From Acanthochromis polyacanthus (lineage: Eukaryota > Chordata > Actinopteri > Pomacentridae), in contig NC_067131.1 of the NCBI RefSeq assembly GCF_021347895.1, forward strand, positions 12,056,653-12,120,652: DNA of 64,000 bases, in the 5' to 3' direction. Under the pieces are notes generated by a model. The model was not told where the DNA came from, did not search any database, and saw only the letters and a list, made by a program, of their open reading frames with translations. The position numbers and the translations under genes were made by a program. Every line of letters begins with the position of its first letter. Within the stretch, counting starts at the first letter, position 1. Positions 24,065-36,437 of this stretch are shown one piece after another.

Positions 24065-24817
24065 TAGGGCTGGGCGATATGACCAAAATTTTATATCCCG
24101 ATATAGCTTATTTTATATCCCAATATAGCATATTTTTTGGTAAACTCAATGAATGAATGGGACCGGGCAGCGGCATACCTTACAAAGTACTGTAGTCTGA
24201 TCCTTGTCTGTCTTTTTAAATCCAAACCCCCACCATATGACAGAAGTTCCCCCTCTTAGTGAGTATAAAACACCCAAAATATGTTTTTGAACTCGAGGCT
24301 AAATGCTGTGGTTTATTTTAGTATGACAGTGAAGAAAACATTTTCATTTATATTCCGCTCCGTAAGTCTGGATGGGATCTGTAGTGACTTTGCGCATGCG
24401 TGATTCATCTGCCGTCTGGCCGCGGAGTGAAGTGCGTCTCCTCCTCCCCTCACTGGGACTGCTGCGGACTGACAGCCTGTGCTTTGGGACAGGGAGAAGC
24501 TCACAGCAGCACATGCTGCTGGTTGAGGACAGTAACTGCAGAATGATCCGAGTTTTCCTGTCAGAGTCTCCAAAACGGCAGAAAAAGTTGCTAGATTTGT
24601 CGCTAGTCGCTTTTGACAAAAAAAGTCGCTAGGACGCTTTGGAAAGTCGCTAGATTTAGCGAGAAAGTCGCTAAGTTGGCAACACTGCGCTGCCGTGTGC
24701 CTGGGCTTGCCGTAAGGCACATCAGTGATGTAAAATACTGCCGTAAAGCTGCGATATAAACGATAGGATCTTCACATAAAACGATAGACATTTCTATCGT
24801 CATATCGCCCAGCCCTA
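24065..24817. mobile_element. Non-autonomous hAT element, 753 bp, composite inside
   Basis: Perfect inverted ends: TAGGGCTGGGCGATATGAC at 24065-24083 and its complement at 24799-24817. Both are flanked by the identical 8-mer ATATGCAT (24057-24064 and 24818-24825), the hAT hallmark. The inner 24390-24700 is much more GC-rich and contains repeated TAGCGAC/GTCGCTA words at 24589-24675, so it appears to be a second repeat or captured sequence nested within. No transposase motif is seen; frames across 24313-24720 (-) have no domain. The perfect target duplication suggests a relatively young insertion. Confidence 0.9.
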
Positions 24818-24825
24818 ATATGCAT

Positions 24826-26389
24826 GTGTAGAACACTGAATGAAAGCTAAAAAGCGCTCCTTTCACATTTCACACTCATCTTTTCATTTCAAATCCAAAC
24901 CCTTCAAGATAATGCCAAAAATATAGAATTTCACATATGGTGGAAATCCATTGTATTATCTTTTGTGGTTGTTATAAACTTGGAGGCGTAATATAAAAGT
25001 TGTGAAGATATAAAGACACTTATTTTTGCCATTCCTCAAGCTTCCACAAAACTAGATAAGACTCCCAGCTTTACAAGTCAGTAAGAATGTGACCCAGATG
25101 CTACCTCACACCTAACTAACCATCCATCCAGCTCAAACTAGGGATGATCCTGCCAACTCACGACTTACTGCCTGCCAGGTGAACCATTCCGAACGAGCAG
25201 CTGCCTCTCACTTCACCAGGTTTGTTTACTTGCACAAGATGCTTTGGCTAACTCTAAACCGTCTCAGCCATGAGCAAAGCACACCAAATGTTGTGCTTTT
25301 GGATGCCAGGGTGAACACAAGCATCTGAGGAACTAAAAACCCAGTGAATTACTTAGTTCTATAGCAACACAACCACAGGAAAACCTTTAGCATTGGCACA
25401 TTGTTCATCCAATATGGCTAACGTTACCATTAGCTTTGTTTAATATCAACAGGCCAGAGCTCTATTTGAAAATTTCAGACCAATTTGAAATCAGTCAAAA
25501 TGACTGGGTTGGTTACTGTGTTTTCTTGTTGCGTGCTGTCATCTTTTATGTGTATTTACTTCTCTCCTGCTGTCTGTGTTCACATGTACTAATTCAAACA
25601 AAGTATTTCCTGTCTCAGTAGTCAGACAAAAGAACACTCAATATAAAATGATCCTTCAGAGAGTAAACTTCTAAGTGACAAAGTCCAGATCTTGCACTCT
25701 GTTCCTGCTGTCAGCAGTCATGCAATTAGCTGTTCCTATTAATCATACACTCAGAGAAAATCTTCTTGAAGTAGGTGTGGACAGCACCAGGTCAACTGCA
25801 TTTAAGACTACAAAGACTGAAATAGCCTGTTTAGAACAGAGTTAAAACCATCACAGTAATGTAAAATGTACCATCTTTGAAGTGCTTTGAGCCGAAAAAT
25901 GGAAAGAAACACCGTGGGGATGTGTGAGCATTAATTTGCTAAAAAGGGACACAGTCAGGCTCACAGATCATGGTGCAGACAGTAGAAAGAGGGAGCATTT
26001 CTTAAGTAGACAGCAGTTCCAGTTAAACTGTACACACTTGTGACATGTTTTAGATTAATGTAATGAATGTTAGTTTGTAATTGCTGTTGTTCTACCACAA
26101 ACTAAATTCAATTCCCCTATTTTTGCATTTCAGTATGAGATTTCAAATGAAATCTACGTAGTCAGATTCCACTAGGGAGGCACCAGAGCATTGTCATTTT
26201 TAATTCATTTTTTCAGTCCCTGTGCTAGATTTACTTTTAAGCAATTTGAATGAACAAACATGTCACATGACGTTTTAAAAAACATGAAAATAAAAGTCAG
26301 CGAAACACTATGAAATAACAAACAAGAATCAACACCGCAATTACATAAGCCTAAACCAAATACACAACAATGGAGGGCTGACCTGCTCT
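24826..26389. other. Unique DNA, nothing recognised
   Basis: No gene, RNA or mobile element I can support. Confidence 0.5.
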
Positions 26390-26855
26390 CCACCCAGGAC
26401 TTACACCTGTTCAAGGTCAGAAATCAGGCAGGTTTCATCTCTGCAGACCCCTCACATCCCGCACACAAACTCCTTAAAACTCCTCCCATCTGGAAGGAGC
26501 TACAGAGCATTATGTGCCAGAACCACCAGACACAGAGACAGTGTCTTCCCCCAGGCTCTTACCCTGATGAACTCTGACTAGTCAGAGACTCAGGCATATT
26601 TCCACTACTTTAAATGTAACACACCTACCTCAGTAACCCTGCCACCTTGCACACACATTGTAAATGCTGCTATTGATTAGTGTTTATATTACTCTTATTT
26701 TTGTTATAGTTTATTTCTTTACCCCTCAACTTTCACCGTATTTTCAGTACTTTGTTTTTTTCCCCGATGACTGTACACGGAGAGCAAAGATTAACCAGAG
26801 TCAAAGTCCTTGAGTGTGTGTGCAAATTTGGCCTATAAAATAGATTCTGATTCAT
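26390..26855 (+). mobile_element. 3' end of a non-LTR retrotransposon
   Basis: On the plus strand near 26480-26581 a frame reads LLPSGRSYRALCARTTRHRD, then SVFPQALTLMNSD and a stop at 26579-26581. LPSGRRYR followed by TR-RDSFFP is a common C-terminal signature of fish LINE reverse transcriptases. Upstream, ADPSHPAHKLL fits the same protein in a neighbouring frame. Downstream is about 270 bp of 3' untranslated sequence that ends with a degraded polyadenylation-type region, TAAAATAGATTCTGATTC. The clade is not assigned. The copy is 5'-truncated and frameshifted. Confidence 0.75.
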
Positions 26856-27879
26856 TTGTATTGAATTGATTTTTCAGGAAAAACTGCCTGGAACATTTGT
26901 TTTTGTCTTATTATTGTTCCACGTGTGCAGTAATGCCTCTACTGCAAATAATGTTGCATTTTAGCAGCACAACTGAAAACTTTGGGGATTCATGTACTTA
27001 ATACTTGCCCCCCCAATAAAAATGTAGTCGCAGCTTTGATGGTGCTGCTTCATCCGGAGCTCGATCAGTTTTTTCCGAAAGATTTCACTGTAAAAACGGT
27101 AAATCTGTGCAGCAGCTCAGCTGTTTGAACAGGAAAACAATTACATTGATAATGCTCGTACAGCTCCAATGTGAGAAGACTAAAGAAATAGGATTTGGAT
27201 ATCAGCAGACGGAGCTCAGCTCTAGCTCAATCCAATCCTAATAACACCGCTGATTGAACTTGTAAGACACATGTCCCACCTCTCTAGCTAAAAAGCCATT
27301 TGTCTGTTTATAACAGCTGAAGCAGGAAACTGATGCAAGTACGGTGTCATGCAACTCTGTGCATGCATAGCAAAAGTATCACCTGAGGCAAAATTTTAAA
27401 CCTAATTTTAAGGTAAAGTCAGCAAACCTTTAAAGGCTTTCTGATCAGATTTGCCGGTTTTATGTCCCATTGAAGCTGCAGTTACAGGGCCGAGTCTTAA
27501 CCCGAAATGACTGCACTGAGTTGTTGCCATGATGACTGCTGAGTGGGGAGACTTGTCGATAAGGCCTTTGATTAGAGCTTGTTGACTGCATTGACAATCA
27601 AGTTATTGACAAAAAAATAAATGAGGGCTTCAAACCGTGGCATTTTATTTATTTTGGATTCAGTCCTGAGCTGAAAACTGAGTTTTAAATCAACAGTTTG
27701 CCTGTTTACATACAGTGTAACACTAAAACACATTGAGTGTGTTCTTGAGCTCCGACAGGTTGAATGTGTTTGCATCCTCATTAATGTTATTAAACATATA
27801 TTGTGCAAATGACACATGTAGATCAAGATGAAAAAATAAATGTTATCATATGTATTATAAAACTCCAGGTCTTACCACC
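26856..27879. other. Unique DNA, nothing recognised
   Basis: No coding or mobile-element signal beyond the LINE tail before it. Confidence 0.5.
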
Positions 27880-28310
27880 CAGCCATGTGTCTATCCTGTG
27901 TCTAAGACGAAGGCTAGACACCCTGAATAGAAAACTGCTTGACAGAGGGCTCATGACCACAGATGAGGGTTGCAGTTGATTGATATACTGAAAGGTTCAT
28001 CTTCTCAGAGCTCCCTCTTCACCATGATAGTCTGGTACAAATCCTGCAATACTGCTGCACAATTACAAAGGGCAGCAACTCACTCCCAGCGCTAAAGTGG
28101 GAATCCATCATTTTCCAGTAGCGTGCTATGATCTCAGACTTGGGGGGTGCTGACCTTTCTACCTCACAGGCTCACACTCAGCTGTAAAGCCCCTAGCTGT
28201 GCTCTATAGGCAACGGTCTGGTGAAGCAAGCGAAACTACATCATCAGCAAAAACCTCTGAAGCGGTCCTGAGGTCACGTAATTGGACTTTTCAGCTACAG
28301 TTAGCAACTC
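27880..28310 (-). pseudogene. Rex3/RTE-like LINE reverse transcriptase fragment
   Basis: On the minus strand LRDLRTASEVFADDVVSLAS includes FADD, the catalytic Asp pair of reverse transcriptases, at about 28236-28251. It continues SPDRCL, then after a stop FTAECEPV, SEIIARYW and AGSELLPF in shifting frames, and finally KMNLSVYQS and LWS-like pieces. The order (FADDVVLLASP, FAAECE, KSE, VGSELLP, KLSIYRS, TYGHE) is that of Rex3/RTE-type fish LINEs. Several stops and frameshifts mean this is an old dead copy. Only the central to C-terminal part remains. Confidence 0.8.
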
Positions 28311-29399
28311 GATCGCGATTGAAATTTGTTTACCAGTGCGTATTGAGTTGCACGTCACACTTCTTAACACCTCAAAAGACACTGAATCTATCACTCTTGT
28401 GGTCATTGTAAAAAAAACTAAGCTATAGGTGGCATCTTGACTTTATTTTTGTTTGTTAAAATGAGCACACGCACACAATTGCGCTCAGTGTTAACACACA
28501 AAGCTGCCTTTGTCCAACTGCTATTGAGTCCCATGTGTCCACAAAAGCCAAGCAGTCTGGTCTTTTGATCTTGTGATCCAATTTCAGATTATCAGTGCAA
28601 CCTCTTTGTATCTCCATGCCACTTTCTCTCTCACACACACACACACATAAATCTGAAGTGAGGAATGGGAGATAATCTGCTCTGAGGGGGTGATTGACGT
28701 TTGTCAGTCCTTCTGGATATTTGAGCTCTTAACATTACACCAAGGTTTCATCATTGTCTCCATTTCCTGTTTAACTGTGTGTGTTGTGCATCTGTGAGGG
28801 GATGGGGGGTGGGACAGAGCATGTTTTTTTCGAAGAATAAAGTGTAAGTGTGTGTACATGTGTGTGCCCAGAATGACAATGGAGGTTGGGGTTTTGTCCT
28901 CAACATAGGGAAGCCTGGGAGATGTCAAAAGTCATGATGTCATGATGATGACACACTGTTTGGAGAAAATAAAATAAAAACAAAAATAGTATCTCTTTGA
29001 ACCCAGACAAGACCACATTCTCTTGAACCACTGAGTATCCCCAAGGATAACAGTTCTAGCAAATCTCGAGTTACAACTGAGACCCACTGAACCTGGAAAC
29101 TTTTCCTTCACTTTCTGTGCTACTTTGGTTGAAATATTTGGGTTTACTGGAAAATGAATTATTACCAGATGACAAACATCTACATAATTACCTAAAATAG
29201 ACAGTTTTAGAACTACATCCTTCTTCCTTAAAGGGAGCATGTCACAATTAACCTGGTAACTTTAGCTACCTCTGAGCTGACGTCAGTGTTTGTTATTTGG
29301 GCCATGGCCAGAGGCATTTTATTTTCGTAGCCTCCAACTGTCTGCCCTATTGTCATGAATGCTATCTCTCAGGGTCACTTGTGACTATTTTAGTATGAA
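28311..29399. other. Unique DNA with CA repeats
   Basis: Contains (CA)n at 28632-28647 and GT-rich words near 28850. No gene is recognised. Confidence 0.5.
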
Positions 29400-29640
29400 C
29401 TTGGACTTGAGGATGAAGTGATCGTGGTGGTTCACTGTCACTGTGACACCACATCCATCCCATTCTCGTGCACTAAATCAAGAACACCAAGAGGGAATTT
29501 TGTTGAATCTGGCACAAACATCCACAAGGACTCAGGGATGAACTGATCAGAATTTAGTGGTTAAAGGTCAATATGAGTTCACAAGACAGGTTTTTGGCGA
29601 TAACCTTAGAATTCACATGCTAACTATGAAAACTTTTTGG
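29400..29640 (+). repeat. Old teleost interspersed repeat
   Basis: Contains in order TCACTGTGAC, CATTCTCGTG, ATCTGGCACAAACATCCAC, GGACTCAGGGATGAACTGAT, TTTAGTGGTTAAAGGTCAA, TTTTTGGCGATAACC and AATTCACATGCTAA. I recognise these as an ancient, very common fish repeat. It has no coding capacity and no ends could be fixed. Confidence 0.55.
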
Positions 29641-31339
29641 TTGCGGTTCATGCGGACTGAGGGCTCCATGGAGCAATTTAAAGCTTCTGATTTCTTTTAA
29701 ACTTAACATACATAGTTTTAAGATAAAGATATTGTTTAATGCAGCATTTATGGTACCAGATTTTAAAGCATGCACATATGAGTAAAAAGTCTTTCTAAAA
29801 GCAAAGTAACAATTATTAAATCTCAGGCTGTAGCGCAATGTGTTTACAGGTCCAATTTCACAACAGTTTTACTCACAAATCTAACATTTCTATTTCTCTA
29901 TTTGTTGAAGTATTTCTCTTTTCTGATATTTGCTTCTTTTCTCTTTTGTTTTTCTTTATTCATCTTTTTACCTTACATTTGGTATTTCTAAAACCTTAAA
30001 CCCTGAACCTGTTAGGATCAATGGTAACTTTGCTTTCAAAAGCTCCAACAATAAAGCTCTCTCAAACCTTTTTTTTCTTTCTTAGTAATTAAAAAAACAT
30101 GCCATCAAACTGCTGCATAATTGCATTTCTTTGTTTAACCATGCTAAGATGCATTCTCAAACATCTTGAGTTTCTGGCTACACCTTAGTCAGTGATGTCA
30201 AGGTAGACATTTTCCTGTTGGCACAATGAAATATGTTTCTACCAGATTTTTTTTCTCAAGTAGAGATAGGTGATATGGGAGTTATAGAAAAACTTTCACT
30301 CTTATTTCCACTTCTGAACACATTTGGAAGCCGTGTACTCAGAGGATGTGAGGTGGAAAGTATGTTTACTAATAAAAAAAAAATACAGGCATCTATCCAG
30401 CCACACTGAAATCCAAAAACATGATTGAATGTATCAATATCTACAATACCTGCATCCTACACAGACTGAATTACAACTCTAAGCTTGAGATGCTCTTCCC
30501 TCCCTGTAAATACTGTGTCACATTGCCCAAAATCGAAGAAAATCTGTAATTTTTACTAAAAATTAAGCTACCCAGCTGTGAATTTAGTTTGCACCTTGCA
30601 GCCTATGTTTGGGAAACAAGCTTAAAATGACTTAGTTTGCAAAATGTAATGTGTTATAGGGTGTAAATATATGTGACTTGCTTATAGTACACACATAAGA
30701 GCCAGTGTTCTGATACGGTAGCCTTCTTCTTGTTTTTAACAGATCTACCAATCTGTCTATAGACTCAGCATTTTCTCTTTGTACTGGGTTGCAATAATTT
30801 CAGTAAAAGATATTGTTTATTAGCTTTAATTCTAAAACGTCCTGCACAGTCGCTATTGTTTGAAGCACAAGAAAAAAAACAAACACAAAGCCATAGATGC
30901 ACCACTTCTAACTAGCATTGTGGTGCCCATAACAGCACAGAGAGAGCCCACTAATGTGCTTTTTTTTTTCATGGTCGATCCTCATAATTGGTCATCAAGT
31001 AACTAATATTTAGAACAGATGCACATTTACAATAAAAATACATAACAAATGTCATCAAAAAGCTTTGTTAGAATACCTTTGTTAATTTATGTTTTACATA
31101 TATATAATTAAAAGAGAACTCGCCTACCTTTATCCTGAAGTATTGATAAGCTGTTACTCATGATGTGTAACCGATCAGATACTGCTGAGGGTGCAACATT
31201 TCTTAGGATCACAGAGTGGTGACTACGGATGGAGAGAGGTGGTAATATTAGGGTCAAAGTCGCACATTTTTGAATTAATTTATCAGGAAAAAAATCATGG
31301 AATATGATGCACAAGTATGATAGCTTCAAATGGACCAAG
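29641..31339. other. Unique AT-rich DNA, nothing recognised
   Basis: No supportable feature. Confidence 0.5.
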
Positions 31340-31610
31340 CCACTTGTGTAGCCTGCAGCTAACAGTCTGCATACATTCAGTACGGTACAAAGCAAGCTGA
31401 ATACATCAGTCCAAAATCTCCCACACAAGTGTTCAACTGGGTTGAGATTTGGTGAAGGAGAAAGCCATAATATATGGCTCATTTTCATACTCAGTGCATC
31501 AATCACCCAGTGACCCCTCATGCTCTGCTAAAGGGGGCATCGTCATCCTGGATGAAACCACTGAAATGAGGACAGACATGTTTCATCCCAATCTGAAAAA
31601 AAGATGTTTT
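31340..31610 (-). pseudogene. Tc1-like transposase fragment (second family)
   Basis: Reading the minus strand, QDDDAP near 31540 matches the region around the second catalytic Asp of Tc1-like transposases (usual QDDNAP). About 90 bp further, LSPSPNLNPVEHL keeps the NPVE motif containing the catalytic Glu, followed by a degenerate GDFG-like end. Stops and a frameshift separate the two. The sequence resembles a Tc1-like family different from the one at 6558-8116; a related remnant is at 50660-50998. No terminal repeats are found. Confidence 0.7.
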
Positions 31611-34600
31611 AACAGCCTTAGCTACAATTATTAGTTACAATGCTGACAAGTTTCAGACACACCAGGTCAAGCTAGAAACATAGTAAACATACTGGTTACA
31701 CCCAGTACTTCTTGGAAATACCAATATGATGACACCGTCTCACAAAACGTAATTAGATAACTAATGCTAACATCAGACCATTAACATCATAAAAATGCAT
31801 GAAAAGTCACGCAAAATAGCGTAGTCCTCTGAGTGGGCATATTCATGACAGCAGTTTACAAAAACAGATTATAATATTCTGCATTTCCTCATTAAAACAA
31901 ATATACATTGGAAAAAGTTATCTTTTACAGTAGTTACTTTCGGCTGTCACTCCCTCAGATGGACCATCTCAAGAGACTGTCATTCCATGCATGATGGAAA
32001 GCTAAATGTCAGGGAGCGGGCTTAGTGATAAATGTCGCTGCGGTTTTTATTTAATTTATGTGTAGTTTATCATTTAAGTCAATGAAAACCACCAGGCGAC
32101 TTCCTTGCGCCCAAGAGTGCTGGATTATTGCCGTTGATTAATGTTTACTTGACTCCTTTCATAATGCTTGGTGAGCAGAGTCTGCATTTCCTTTATGCTT
32201 ATGTACAACTCTTTCTGCTCTGTGAAGCATAACATGCAATAATTCCCTTTAACAATGTGGATTACAATAAGAGTTTACAGCCATGCCAGCCCCTCTCAGA
32301 AGCTGTACTTCAGCACTGCGGCGCTTTGACAGTAAAATACTTTCGTCAGCATGGCAACACGCTGATGTTTGGCAGGTATAATGTTTACCCTGGTCACCGT
32401 CTTAATTTAGCTTGTTAGAATTGTAGCATTATTTAGCCACAAACTCAGCGGCAGTCAATCCAAGAGTTGCTGACATATTTCAGTCTGGGCCAAAGTTGTG
32501 CATAGATCGACCCACCAGCACTGCATTTATAGAGCCACAGAGCATGGCTAAAATCATTACACATAAATCCCCAGTGAATAAACAGAGTTCAGCCCTTCAA
32601 AAGGTTCTTTCACATGCTGTCTGTTTAAACTGCCTCAGGCTCCAAGCCAAATAGGTGACAGCAGCCCTCCTTTCTCTCTGAGCCTCCAGGTTCAGCCAAC
32701 ACCTGTAAGGAACTCAGGTTGCACTCCCACATCCCACCTTTAATTCCACATGGCATCGATACATCGCATGCCACTGTATCTTCCACTGCACCTTCCTGGA
32801 TAAACAATTTTAGTGCTCTCAAAGGGGCTGAGTTCAGTCCAGCCCACCAAGCTGGCACATCGCACTGAGGAAATCCAGGGTTATAGAAGCCACATCTCAT
32901 TCCTCTCAATCCAACCACATGACAGGCCAGATGTAGCTGAGGGGCCTGTGGTGTTGAGCTCCTGCTGCTTCATTAGGAAAAGCTGGTAGTCTGGTGATAA
33001 ACTACCCTCTGTAGTATCTTTTACTGCTCATGCAGCAGCTTGGCATCTTGGTGTGTGCTGCCTAAACCTGGACAGCTGCCACCCGACTCGTCTTCTTGTC
33101 GGTCAAGTCAAAGAAGCCAAGACCAGAGAGCATCCACCAAGTTCTTCTGAAACACCGCCAGGAAGCTGCAAGGGGCATTAAACATGATGCCATGGGCAGA
33201 CAGCTGCCAAGTTGTTTATTATTAGCACCCTCTCCTAGCATGAGAGACGTGATAGCAGGTGCTTACACTTCAGCAGCCGTGCTTCGATTGCTTGAGACAT
33301 TCTGAACTTTGCATGAGGCCCATTACTCAAAAAGCACTCCCCTTTCTGCTGCCCCTAAAGCCTGCTAGGAGCTGTGGACAAGAAACCACTCACTGCACAC
33401 AACACGGCAGAGCCTCAGTCTCGCCACAGTCGATCCCAGCGAGAACGCTTCCTCTTACATCTACCTGGCATCCTGCTGTGACACTATACTGCTCATGCCT
33501 TAACCCAAATTTCCGAGATACCTGCGCAGACAGATTGAAAATTACCCTCACAGAAGCCTGAGTGAATCCTGCGAGCTCAGTTTTCACACGATATTAGTCT
33601 GGAAAAGATTCACTGAAAATCAATTGGGTCTGGCAGCTGGCAGCAGAACTAATCAGTGAACTCTGCAGAGTGATGTAGATGATGACAGCAAGCACTGGAC
33701 CATTTCTATGTGATTTGAGCGTCGTATTTGGTTTATATAAGTGGCAAATTAAAGGAAATCTTAGCCCAGTTTTCACCAGTGTATCAACATATAATATTCT
33801 AATGATCCGCTGTGAAGATTACAGACAAAGCTTCATCATGACATCACAAGGCAGAAGAATAAGTCTTGGGAGTAGACTGGGATGTAGACACATTGTGCAA
33901 TAAATGACAGACGGATACAGTGAGCAGGAAAACAGGACGGTGTGAGAGAGAAATATAAGATAAGGAACAAACAGAATCAGAAAAGTGGCAGATAAACATA
34001 AATGGAAAGAAAACCAACGACCAAAAAAGCAGATTGGGAGAAAATACAGGGAAGAAAATGAGCTGAACAGAGTAAAAGATTAAGTTTAGGAAGAGTAGTT
34101 TAAGGCAATCAGTGTTCTGCTCCCCCCTCTACTTTGTAGTCAGAGTGTAGACTAAATGTAATGGAAAAGCATGGAACTGAATGACCATTATGGGTCATTT
34201 TAGCAGTTTTAAACAACTTCAGCTACAACGTGACCTTCATTGCAAGACTTTTCACTGGGCAGCCCTGCAAAGACAATACCACAGGAATTTTAATGACCTT
34301 ATTTTAGTCATATCAACACCAGAAATCTTTGTTCTTTCTCTTACTGGAGGCCTACAAGACAACACCACGGCAACTTAAATAAGATCTGCCAAGCTTGTGC
34401 AACAGTGCACGGAAGTAATTATAATACACTACACTGACTGTGAATTTAAGTGTGAAATGACAAAATGAGAGGGGTGAGGTGTGATTTAAAAAATGAAAAA
34501 TGGGATCGACTTTGCATATTTACGTCTGTATGTGCATCACTGCGATATGATGTAGTGTGACTGTAAAAGGAAGAAAATAGCAGGGTATATGTTTGTTATA

Positions 34601-35012
34601 CAAATGCAAAGCTAGTGTGTACATGGACTCTTCTTTGTAGACGAATGCAGTGGGTCTGTGTGTGGCTACATTCTCGCCTTGCTTTTTTATTTAGATTTAA
34701 GTCACTGTTGAATCTCACAAAACTTTTCTGCTTTAATAATTCACTGTGCCTTACCTTAAGCAAACCCGTTCTGTCCATAAAGAATATTTATGAGGGGACT
34801 AATTTGCAATACGGTGTGCTGTGTATGCGTGCGCGTGACAGAAAGACAGAAATATTATACAAAAGAAGCCAACTCCACCAGATGTTTACTGGGGTTGAAA
34901 CCAAAAGCCAGCATGCATCTCTTGCATGTGTGCAAATTAGAGCCCAATTGATGCTGGACTTTTGTGGTAGATACCACTTCTGAAGAGTAAGAAATTCTGA
35001 TATTGATATATT
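31611..35012. other. Unique DNA; possible conserved non-coding stretch
   Basis: No gene is recognised. 31990-32290 is dense in homeobox-like ATTA/TAAT words and has little simple sequence, the look of a conserved non-coding element, but conservation cannot be judged here. 32620-33580 is richer in GC and has open frames of 97-100 codons on both strands with no domain. Confidence 0.4.
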
Positions 35013-35331
35013 ATTAAGGATGGGTACCGAGCCTTGGTAGTCCTGGGGGCAAATTTTTTAAGTACTGGAGGATCGATAAGCTCCAGCGTCAACGATTCTG
35101 CTATCCGTATACCAGAGAATAAGAAGAACGTTGCGTTGGCCATTCTATCTCATCACTATAAGATATTTATCTATGATGTATTTTCTCTTTCCAAATCAAG
35201 GAGAGTTTCTCTCTGCAAGAGCTGTATGAGGGACGGAGCAGCTCTGTCATTCACCTGCAGTCTAATGCAGAAACTCTGCTTAGGGTTGATGGAGCAGAGA
35301 AGTAAACGTTCTAAAGTATGATTGCAGATGA

Positions 35332-35686
35332 TGCTCATTGCCACAACAGTAACAAGGCATTTCCACGTAAGCAGAAACAAGCAAAAGAGGCAGCTGTCGA
35401 AACATCTAGTGAAAGTTACATCTGCATATGTCTATATATTGGCAAAGAAATGCACAGTATGACTGCTGAGCTCGTAGCTCATACCTCACTAACCTGCACA
35501 GGGAGTTAACTAAATATACAAACATGAATTAAAGGTCAAAGGTAACATTGGCCAACCGATTTGGTTGTGAATTCAGTCTAAAATAGTTTAACAGTCTATT
35601 AGAAATGTACTTTCAGTTTTACGGCACACCAAACGAGGCAGATTCATTGATGTGGGGGCTGCAGGCAAATAGTCTTGCTTGATTTT
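35332..35686 (+). repeat. 355-bp tandem duplication, copy 1
   Basis: Identical by eye to the next 355 bp, head to tail with no spacer, starting TGCTCATTGCCACAACAG and ending CTTGCTTGATTTT. The lack of any difference points to a very recent duplication or an assembly artefact. Confidence 0.95.
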
Positions 35687-36041
35687 TGCTCATTGCCACA
35701 ACAGTAACAAGGCATTTCCACGTAAGCAGAAACAAGCAAAAGAGGCAGCTGTCGAAACATCTAGTGAAAGTTACATCTGCATATGTCTATATATTGGCAA
35801 AGAAATGCACAGTATGACTGCTGAGCTCGTAGCTCATACCTCACTAACCTGCACAGGGAGTTAACTAAATATACAAACATGAATTAAAGGTCAAAGGTAA
35901 CATTGGCCAACCGATTTGGTTGTGAATTCAGTCTAAAATAGTTTAACAGTCTATTAGAAATGTACTTTCAGTTTTACGGCACACCAAACGAGGCAGATTC
36001 ATTGATGTGGGGGCTGCAGGCAAATAGTCTTGCTTGATTTT
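35687..36041 (+). repeat. 355-bp tandem duplication, copy 2
   Basis: Second copy, exactly 355 bp downstream of copy 1 throughout. The sequences diverge at 36042, where the flank reads CACCATTTC. Confidence 0.95.
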
Positions 36042-36339
36042 CACCATTTCTTTAACTGAATACTGGTGTTACGATCCAGCCATTAGAGTCAGCTGGGTGT
36101 AAGAAAAACAACCAGGTTGCATTGGTTAGGTAAAGCAATTTACTGCTCAGTGATGAAATTACCATAAAAGTGATCAAACGTAGGAAAACAGGGCTGGTGG
36201 GTGTCGCTAAATCAAAGAACCAAATAAAACCAAACAGAATTCCCCATCTAACTAAATTTAAAAAAAAAACTAAATGAAACTAAAGAATAATGCTACTTTT
36301 AAGATCTTAACAATACTATTTCTATCTATCAGCCGATAT

Positions 36340-36344
<5 letters not shown>
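36042..36344. other. Unique AT-rich DNA
   Basis: Nothing is recognised. Confidence 0.5.
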
Positions 36345-36375
<31 letters not shown>

Positions 36376-36437
36376 ATCAACCCATTCTCTATACACCGCT
36401 TTATCCTCACTAGGGTTGCAGGGATATATATATATAT
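36345..36437. repeat. (TA)n microsatellite split by an insertion
   Basis: TA repeats at 36345-36372 and 36424-36437 border about 50 bp of non-TA sequence. That insert is the 3' end of the retroposon described at 38353-38711. Confidence 0.9.
36373..36423 (-). mobile_element. Severely 5'-truncated retroposon copy
   Basis: CATTCTCTATACACCGCTTT followed by ATCCTCACTAGGGT matches the 3' end of the (ATGG)-tailed retroposon at 38353-38711 almost exactly, with a short degenerate CCAT tail. Only about 45 bp of body is present, as expected from incomplete target-primed reverse transcription into a TA array. Confidence 0.8.

Larger units (their letters stand above)
35013..36041 (+). mobile_element. Probable hAT-derived sequence with duplicated 3' part
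   Basis: Begins TAAGGATGGGTACCGAG, like the termini of hAT elements that start with a GGTACC-rich end. Near 35300-35390 the plus strand reads KRSKV, then in a second frame DDAHCHNSNKAFPRK. This faintly resembles the BED zinc-finger region of hAT transposases (KRSKVW, then C-x2-C), but the second Cys is Ser and stops intervene. No right terminus or target duplication was found. The family call is tentative. Confidence 0.4.

Noticed and set aside
24313..24720. 135-codon frame (-) with several Cys
   Set aside because: It lies in a non-autonomous hAT and has no domain; the repeated ATF/SDF pieces come from TAGCGAC-type DNA repeats.
32625..33561. Cluster of 65-100-codon frames in GC-richer DNA
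   Set aside because: Frames overlap on both strands, have no domain, and show no splice-consistent structure I can support.
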